Assembly (NCBI GenBank): GCA_030146295.1
Contig: JASLCD010000403.1
Coordinates: forward strand, 1-17,453
Source of the DNA: Chryseobacterium sp.
GTDB taxonomy: Bacteria > Bacteroidota > Bacteroidia > Flavobacteriales > Weeksellaceae
Direction of reading: 5' to 3'
DNA length: 17,453 nucleotides
A program made the position numbers and the translations under genes. The notes beneath the pieces are model-generated. The model did no database searches. It saw only the letters and a list, made by a program, of their open reading frames with translations, and was not told the origin of the DNA. Numbering within the stretch: position 1 is the first letter of the stretch; each line of letters opens with the position of its first letter. Of the stretch, positions 14,225 to 17,453 are shown one piece after another.

Positions 14225-14248
14225 AAAGCCGCTTTATAAGCGGCTTTT
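14225..14248. terminator. Bidirectional terminator between the GG-leader peptide and the lipoprotein genes
   Basis: AAAGCCGCTT (14225-14234) and AAGCGGCTTT (14238-14247) pair perfectly around TAT, with T on the right and an A-rich stretch on the left. It ends just one base before the stop codon of the converging lipoprotein gene. Confidence 0.82.
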
Positions 14249-14797
14249 CTATTGGGGTGTACTTTGAACAAACTCAGTTAATCTCGTTTTAAGATCTTTG
14301 GAATTTCCCATTTTGTCAAAAGTAATATTATCTACTCTCCATCCTTTTTCAGTATTGATGAGGTGTAGGGTATCTGTCCATGTCACCTTGGGGGTAGCTA
14401 TATTGTATTCAAACTCTACCATTACCTCTGCTGTTGTATCATGAGAGCTCACAGACTTTATTTTGTAACTGGTATAGCCTTCATATAAACTTGAAAACAT
14501 TGCACCTTCAAAGATCAGGGGTTTTTCATCAGGATGATCACTGTTCTTTACTTTCTCAATATCTGCTTTGGAAGCATGGATGGCGTCTTCCAGAACCTTC
14601 TTTAAATCCCTGGAAAATAAATTTCCGGGAATCGTTTGGTTGTATATCGCTTCATTAGATTGTCCATATTGCGTATAAAGCTCATTCACTTTTTCATAGA
14701 TCGCCTTATCAGAAGATAAGGTAGGCTGAGTTTTATTTTTATTACAGGCAGCAAAAAGCAGAAGGAGGCCCAGATATAAAAAAAGCTGTTTTTTCAT
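14249..14797 (-). CDS. Lipoprotein, possibly DUF3828-like
   Basis: A 182-aa protein with a type II signal peptide: MKKQLFLYLGLLLLFAAC, with the lipobox F-A-A-C giving C18 as the lipidated residue, followed by a polar stretch N-K-N-K-T-Q. It is expected to be anchored in the outer or inner membrane facing the periplasm. The body, with L-Y-T-Q-Y-G-Q-S-N-E-A near the start, S-R-D-L-K-K-V-L-E-D-A, and a final G-W-R-V-D-N-I-T-F, resembles the NTF2-like DUF3828 pattern seen in small Bacteroidota and proteobacterial lipoproteins. That call is tentative. No promoter box was recognised upstream; a perfect 7-bp inverted repeat sits at 14831-14852. The gene is convergent with the GG-leader peptide gene, and the two share one terminator. 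Confidence 0.7.
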   Translation of the reverse strand: MKKQLFLYLGLLLLFAACNKNKTQPTLSSDKAIYEKVNELYTQYGQSNEAIYNQTIPGNLFSRDLKKVLEDAIHASKADIEKVKNSDHPDEKPLIFEGAMFSSLYEGYTSYKIKSVSSHDTTAEVMVEFEYNIATPKVTWTDTLHLINTEKGWRVDNITFDKMGNSKDLKTRLTEFVQSTPQ

Positions 14798-14830
14798 CTT
14801 TGAATTATAATTTTATCAAAGCTGTCAAAA

Positions 14831-14920
14831 CTTATACCAATAGAAGTATAAGTGATACATCCCGTTCAATACCCATTTGTATTTGAAGAGTTGTTGGCTC
14901 AGAACTGCTAGCCAGCAGTT
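14831..14920. repeat. Two small inverted repeats in the divergent spacer
   Basis: CTTATAC/GTATAAG around CAATAGAA (14831-14852) and AACTGCT/AGCAGTT around AGCC (14903-14920) lie between the lipoprotein (minus) and DUF421 (plus) genes. The first is placed where an operator or upstream promoter part of the lipoprotein gene would be. Neither has a T tract. Function is not known. Confidence 0.35.
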
Positions 14921-14967
14921 GTCAATATATTTATTGAGATGACATTCATACAATAACAAAAAATCAA

Positions 14968-14975
14968 TACATTTG
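14968..14975 (+). promoter_or_regulatory. -7 box for the DUF421-GNAT operon
   Basis: TACATTTG matches TAnnTTTG and TTC at 14945-14947 lies 20 bp upstream in place of TTG. The inferred leader of about 12 nt fits the GTG start at 14993. Confidence 0.5.
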
Positions 14976-14992
14976 AGTAGATAAAAAAAATT

Positions 14993-15505
14993 GTGGATCC
15001 TATTCTTAATGTCGCTGTCCGTTCCCTCTGCGTTTACCTTTTTATGGTAATTGCTATCCGTTTATTTGGCAAAAACCAGCTTTCTCAGCTCAATGCAGGA
15101 GATGTGGTTTTGCTATTGTTGATTTCAAATGCTGTTCAGAATGCAATGGTAGGCCCGGATACATCTTTACAAGGCGGTATCATTGCGGCATTGGTTTTGT
15201 TTGTTGCTAATTTCATCTTAAAAAGACTCATGTTTTCCAGCCGCTCATTTCAGACTTTTATGGAGGATGAGCCGGTCATTCTTATCAGAGATGGAGTAGC
15301 GGATCAGGCAGCACTGAACCGTGTAAAGATTAATGAAAGTGAACTGGAAGAAGCGATAAGAGAACACGGCATTGAAAACATAAATAATGTAAAGTTATCA
15401 GTACTGGAAGTTGACGGGAATATCAGTGTTGTTTCTTCAGATGAAAAGAGCAGACAAACTCATTATTCAAGAATCAAAAGAAAGATTAAAAGAAAATACC
15501 ATTAA
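14993..15505 (+). CDS. DUF421 (YetF-like) membrane protein
   Basis: A 170-aa protein with the layout of the DUF421/YetF family. Two to three hydrophobic segments in the first 80 residues contain R-S-L-C-V-Y-L-F-M-V-I-A-I-R-L-F-G-K and then Q-L-N-A-G-D-V-V-L-L-L-L-I-S-N-A-V-Q-N-A-M-V-G, a family hallmark. A soluble tail follows with E-D-E-P-V-I-L-I-R-D-G and N-N-V-K-L-S-V-L-E-V-D-G-N-I-S-V-V. The family sits in the cytoplasmic membrane; its biochemical role is not settled. The start is GTG; there is no in-frame ATG that keeps TM1, and the promoter spacing agrees. The C terminus is very basic (I-K-R-K-I-K-R-K-Y-H). A GNAT gene starts 5 bp after the stop, so the two are co-transcribed. Confidence 0.85.
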   Translation: MDPILNVAVRSLCVYLFMVIAIRLFGKNQLSQLNAGDVVLLLLISNAVQNAMVGPDTSLQGGIIAALVLFVANFILKRLMFSSRSFQTFMEDEPVILIRDGVADQAALNRVKINESELEEAIREHGIENINNVKLSVLEVDGNISVVSSDEKSRQTHYSRIKRKIKRKYH

Positions 15506-15510
15506 ATACG

Positions 15511-16002
15511 ATGAATTACGAATTAAGAGAAATGCTTCCTAATGACGAAGCCAGAGTACTGGAGATTTTCCGGCAGGGAGTAGATGGTGGAATTGCCACT
15601 TTGGAAACAGAAGTTCCCACCGCTGAAGCCTGGAGCATGGAGTATTTCAATGACTGCCGCTGGGTGTTGGAGAATGAAAATAATGAAGTGGTAGGATGGT
15701 GCGCCTTAAAACCGGTAAGTAAAAGAGAATGCTTTAAAGGAGTTGCAGAAGTTAGCATTTATTTTGATAACGAATATCAGGGTAAGGGATTGGGTTCCGT
15801 ATTGCTTAAAAAGATAATTCTGGACAGCGAGGATCACGGATTCTGGACATTACAGACCAACCTCTTTTCTGAAAATGAAATGGCAATCAAGTCTCATCAG
15901 AAAAATGGATTCAGAATAGTAGGTGTCCGTAAAAAAATCGGAAAGCTCAATGACGAATGGAAAGATCTTGTCATGATGGAAAAGAGAAGCGAAGTCATTT
16001 AG
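15511..16002 (+). CDS. GNAT-family N-acetyltransferase (phosphinothricin acetyltransferase-like)
   Basis: A 163-aa single-domain GNAT enzyme that would transfer acetyl from acetyl-CoA to an amine. The acetyl-CoA binding motif A is Q90-G-K-G-L-G95, following the strand V-S-I-Y-F-D. The N terminus (L-R-E-M-L-P-N-D-E-A-R-V-L-E-I-F-R-Q-G, then T-L-E-T-E-V-P) and the late L-F-S-E-N-E-M-A-I-K-S-H-Q-K-N-G-F-R-I-V-G follow the branch that includes phosphinothricin and methionine sulfoximine acetyltransferases. Substrate cannot be fixed; analogues of glutamate or methionine are typical for that branch. It starts 5 bp after the DUF421 gene and shares its promoter. No terminator is recognised after it. 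Confidence 0.87.
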   Translation: MNYELREMLPNDEARVLEIFRQGVDGGIATLETEVPTAEAWSMEYFNDCRWVLENENNEVVGWCALKPVSKRECFKGVAEVSIYFDNEYQGKGLGSVLLKKIILDSEDHGFWTLQTNLFSENEMAIKSHQKNGFRIVGVRKKIGKLNDEWKDLVMMEKRSEVI

Positions 16003-16094
16003 AAGCGGCGAATTATAAATAAAAGATTGGGAACTGAAGAAATTATCTCTTAGGGGTTCAACGTTTTAAACCTTCAACCGGAACTTCCTCTTTT

Positions 16095-16112
16095 TTTGGC
16101 ATTAACATTGAT
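16095..16112 (+). promoter_or_regulatory. Sigma-54-like promoter element, copy 1
   Basis: TTTGGCATTAACATTGAT. TGGCA and TTGAT stand at the spacing of the -24/-12 elements of sigma-54 promoters (TGGCAC-N5-TTGCW), but the -12 GC is GA and C at the end of TGGCAC is T. The same 18 bases recur at 16399-16416 in front of the next gene. The start of transcription would be near 16123, about 24 nt before the ATG at 16147. Confidence 0.45.
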
Positions 16113-16146
16113 ATATTTTACCATTAAGTTTGAAAAAGTGGAAATA

Positions 16147-16326
16147 ATGAAAAATATAATCAAAATTATGGGAGCCCTTATCATTATAGGAATGATGACA
16201 TCATGTGTTGCATATGATAACGGGTATCAGGCCAAGAAAATTCCCCCTGGACAGGCTAAAAAAATATACGGAGGAAGCGCAAAAGATTATGCGCCCGGAC
16301 AGGTGAAAAAAAGAAATGGCTATTAA
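16147..16326 (+). CDS. Small lipoprotein with PPGQAKK motif (59 aa)
   Basis: A 59-aa predicted lipoprotein: MKNIIKIMGALIIIGMMTSC, lipobox M-T-S-C with C20 lipidated. The mature 40 residues are A-Y-D-N-G-Y-Q-A-K-K-I-P-P-G-Q-A-K-K followed by Y-G-G-S-A-K-D-Y-A-P-G-Q-V-K-K, i.e. two copies of P-G-Q-x-K-K. Small Bacteroidota proteins with this P-G-Q-A-K-K pattern are often labelled quinol oxidase subunit 4, which I believe is a transferred misannotation; no oxidase genes are here. Very basic and disordered-looking, so a role at the cell surface or on the peptidoglycan is possible but unproven. The frame is open upstream to 16096, but those codons lie over the promoter-like element, so the ATG at 16147 is chosen. 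It shares its upstream element and leader with the next gene. Confidence 0.72.
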   Translation: MKNIIKIMGALIIIGMMTSCVAYDNGYQAKKIPPGQAKKIYGGSAKDYAPGQVKKRNGY

Positions 16327-16398
16327 GAAATAACCTCAAAAAATAAACCATTTCAACACTGTATAAGTTTTACACCGAATGCCCTGGTTTTATGTTAC

Positions 16399-16416
16399 TT
16401 TGGCATTAACATTGAT
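16399..16416 (+). promoter_or_regulatory. Sigma-54-like promoter element, copy 2
   Basis: Identical over 18 bases to 16095-16112. The distance to the ATG (16450) is 51 bp against 52 bp for copy 1, and both leaders contain AAAAAGTG shortly before the ATG, so the whole promoter-leader unit appears duplicated. Confidence 0.45.
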
Positions 16417-16449
16417 TATTTTTATACATGATAAAAAAGTGACAAAACA

Positions 16450-16686
16450 ATGAAAACTATGTTGAAGGCTTTAATGGTCATGACAATAATATTCATGCTG
16501 TCATCTTGTACAGCAGATGCATATTATGGAGTAAGAACGCCTAGATATGGATATTATGGACCAAGATACTACGGTTATGGATATGGTCCCAGATATACAG
16601 AGCGGGTATATGTTTATGGTGGAGGGCATCACGGAGGATTTCATCATTCCTGGGGAGGCGGCCATCATGGTGGATTTCACAGATAA
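16450..16686 (+). CDS. Gly/Tyr/His-rich small lipoprotein (78 aa)
   Basis: A 78-aa predicted lipoprotein: the type II signal peptide ends L-S-S-C, placing the lipidated Cys at residue 20. The mature part is low complexity: a Tyr/Gly/Arg stretch with repeated Y-G-Y and G-P-R-Y (about 25-50), then a His/Gly tail with G-G-G-H-H-G-G-F-H twice. Such a tail could bind metal ions, and the Tyr/Gly part could be sticky or disordered. It is not homologous in its mature part to the 59-aa lipoprotein upstream, yet both have the same promoter element. A strong terminator follows. No named family is recognised. Base composition here is richer in G than the neighbours because of the Gly codons. Confidence 0.72.
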   Translation: MKTMLKALMVMTIIFMLSSCTADAYYGVRTPRYGYYGPRYYGYGYGPRYTERVYVYGGGHHGGFHHSWGGGHHGGFHR

Positions 16687-16701
16687 GATCTGGTAAAATA
16701 A

Positions 16702-16734
16702 AAAAGCACTGAATATTTTCAGTGCTTTTCTTTA
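16702..16734. terminator. Bidirectional terminator
   Basis: AAAAGCACTGAA (16702-16713) and TTCAGTGCTTTT (16718-16729) pair perfectly around TATT, T-rich to the right and A-rich to the left. It closes both the Gly/His lipoprotein gene and the converging DUF4286 gene. Confidence 0.85.
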
Positions 16735-16744
16735 TATGTTTATT

Positions 16745-17059
16745 CTATAATCTCGATTTTTTCGGATTCAGGTAGGTATTAAAGATCATTACTTCCTGTC
16801 CAAACTTTTTCTCAATTCTCTCAGAAATATTCAAAAGCTCACTTTTGATGAAATCTTCACGCAGTTCATTATTATCAAAGATTAATAAGAGGTTGTAATT
16901 TTTACCATCTTCAATATAGTCGCTATGCACTTCAGAAAGAATATATTTGTCGACATCCATCAGGTTTTCAGTCATTAAAACCAATGTTTCATCAATATAA
17001 TTTTCCCATTCTTCAAGGTTATCTTTCGTACAGTGGAAAGTTATACTTAATACTCCCAT
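16745..17059 (-). CDS. DUF4286-family protein
   Basis: A 104-aa cytoplasmic protein. It opens M-G-V-L-S-I-T-F-H-C, continues E-E-W-E-N-Y-I-D, and in the middle shows N-Y-N-L-L-L-I-F-D-N-N-E-L-R-E-D-F, the layout of DUF4286 proteins of Bacteroidota, small alpha/beta proteins with no proven function. There is no signal peptide or membrane segment. The frame stays open to 17113, but the ATG at 17059 matches the usual family N terminus and avoids an unrelated hydrophobic extension. It is divergent from gyrA and ends at a shared bidirectional terminator. No clear promoter box is seen; the complement of 17101-17108 reads GATTTTTG, one base off the consensus. Confidence 0.72.
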   Translation of the reverse strand: MGVLSITFHCTKDNLEEWENYIDETLVLMTENLMDVDKYILSEVHSDYIEDGKNYNLLLIFDNNELREDFIKSELLNISERIEKKFGQEVMIFNTYLNPKKSRL

Positions 17060-17160
17060 ATTTTTATGAATTTTTAAGATTTTTTGGATAAATTCTACAG
17101 CAAAAATCGGCATTTTTTTCGTAAATTAGCCCGTTAATAAAAATAGGAAATAAATAATTT

Positions 17161-17184
17161 TCAGACTTACAGCTAAAGGTCTGA
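17161..17184 (+). other. Hairpin in the gyrA leader
   Basis: TCAGACTT and AGGTCTGA pair (one wobble) around ACAGCTAA, 24 nt before the gyrA ATG. It has no T tract, so it is not a terminator. It could affect translation or mark a supercoiling-sensitive leader; this is speculative. Confidence 0.3.
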
Positions 17185-17208
17185 CTATCATTATAATAAA
17201 ATTTGTTT

Positions 17209-17453
17209 ATGCAAAAAGAAGGAGAAAGACTGATTCCTATCAACATTGTTGATGAAATGAAGTCGTCTTATATCGATTATTCGATGTCCGTTATCGTTTC
17301 AAGAGCGTTACCGGATGTAAGAGACGGCTTGAAGCCCGTTCATAGAAGAGTACTTTATGGTATGTATGGATTAGGGGTGTTTTCTAATAGAAAATATTTA
17401 AAATCTGCGAGAATTGTTGGGGATGTTTTGGGTAAATATCACCCGCACGGAGA
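17209..17453 (+). CDS. gyrA: DNA gyrase subunit A, N-terminal part (3' end outside window)
   Basis: The first 81 codons of a type IIA topoisomerase A subunit, which together with GyrB introduces negative supercoils. Conserved blocks are Y-S-M-S-V-I-V-S-R-A-L-P-D-V-R-D-G-L-K-P-V-H-R-R-V-L-Y and S-A-R-I-V-G-D-V-L-G-K-Y-H-P-H-G. The opening L-I-P-I-N-I-V-D-E-M-K-S-S-Y matches flavobacterial GyrA more than ParC. The window ends just at the start of the quinolone-resistance-determining region and before the active-site Tyr, so neither can be judged. The ATG at 17209 has no Shine-Dalgarno sequence, and no convincing promoter was found in the 150 bp before it. Confidence 0.95.
   Translation, partial: MQKEGERLIPINIVDEMKSSYIDYSMSVIVSRALPDVRDGLKPVHRRVLYGMYGLGVFSNRKYLKSARIVGDVLGKYHPHG

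Noticed and set aside
17198..17205. AAAATTTG as gyrA promoter
   Set aside because: The first T of TAnnTTTG is missing and transcription would start at the ATG itself, leaving no leader.
1..17453. tRNA, rRNA, integrase, IS element or prophage genes
   Set aside because: None recognised on either strand. The XRE and gp25-type genes could suggest a prophage, but no integrase, capsid, terminase or lysis genes accompany them, and the gp25 gene is paired with tssF.

Overview
The window looks like chromosomal DNA of a Chryseobacterium-like member of the Flavobacteriia (phylum Bacteroidota). The reasons are AT-rich spacers, promoters of the TTG-N17-23-TAnnTTTG type instead of -35/-10 boxes, few Shine-Dalgarno sequences, a T6SS subtype iii (Bacteroidota-type) tssE-tssF pair, a DUF4920 protein, a flavobacterial-type GyrA start and a short GG-leader peptide of the kind common in Chryseobacterium. 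I name the genus by recognition, not by a search.

Layout. 1-1891: the 3' end of a UbiA-type prenyltransferase gene, then proline dehydrogenase and its terminator. 1892-2315: a spacer with a self-contained promoter, a 27-codon ORF, a structured RNA stretch and a terminator, a candidate small transcript. 2316-3823: an XRE-family repressor-like gene (minus) divergent from an M14 zinc carboxypeptidase gene (plus), separated by about 970 bp of non-coding DNA. That DNA carries at least twelve near-perfect copies of the 12-bp dyad TTACA-N2-TGTAA, and the regulator's own promoter is built from two of them. 4978-6050: a small secreted protein of unknown function, a bidirectional terminator, a REP-like palindrome and a DUF4920 secreted protein. 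6193-7605: an APC-family amino acid permease. 7766-10114: tssE-tssF, T6SS baseplate genes cut off from the rest of any T6SS locus. 10115-10415: terminator, three successive hairpins (two REP-like) and the uvrA promoter. 10416-13247: uvrA.

13248-16002 holds a secreted TonB-C-like protein, a 44-aa Cys-rich GG-leader peptide with its own promoter and terminator, a minus-strand lipoprotein, and a DUF421 membrane protein with a GNAT acetyltransferase in one operon. 16095-16686 holds two tiny lipoprotein genes. Each is preceded, 52 and 51 bp before its ATG, by the same 18-bp sequence, which resembles a sigma-54 -24/-12 element. 16745-17059 is a DUF4286 gene (minus), and the window ends inside gyrA.

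Most genes are housekeeping or conserved accessory genes in short transcription units closed by clear hairpin terminators. The strongest candidates for undescribed biology are the operator array by the XRE regulator, the duplicated promoter of the two small lipoproteins, the candidate small transcript at about 2058-2312, and the orphan Cys-rich GG-leader peptide. No rRNA, tRNA, CRISPR array, IS element or complete mobile element was seen.
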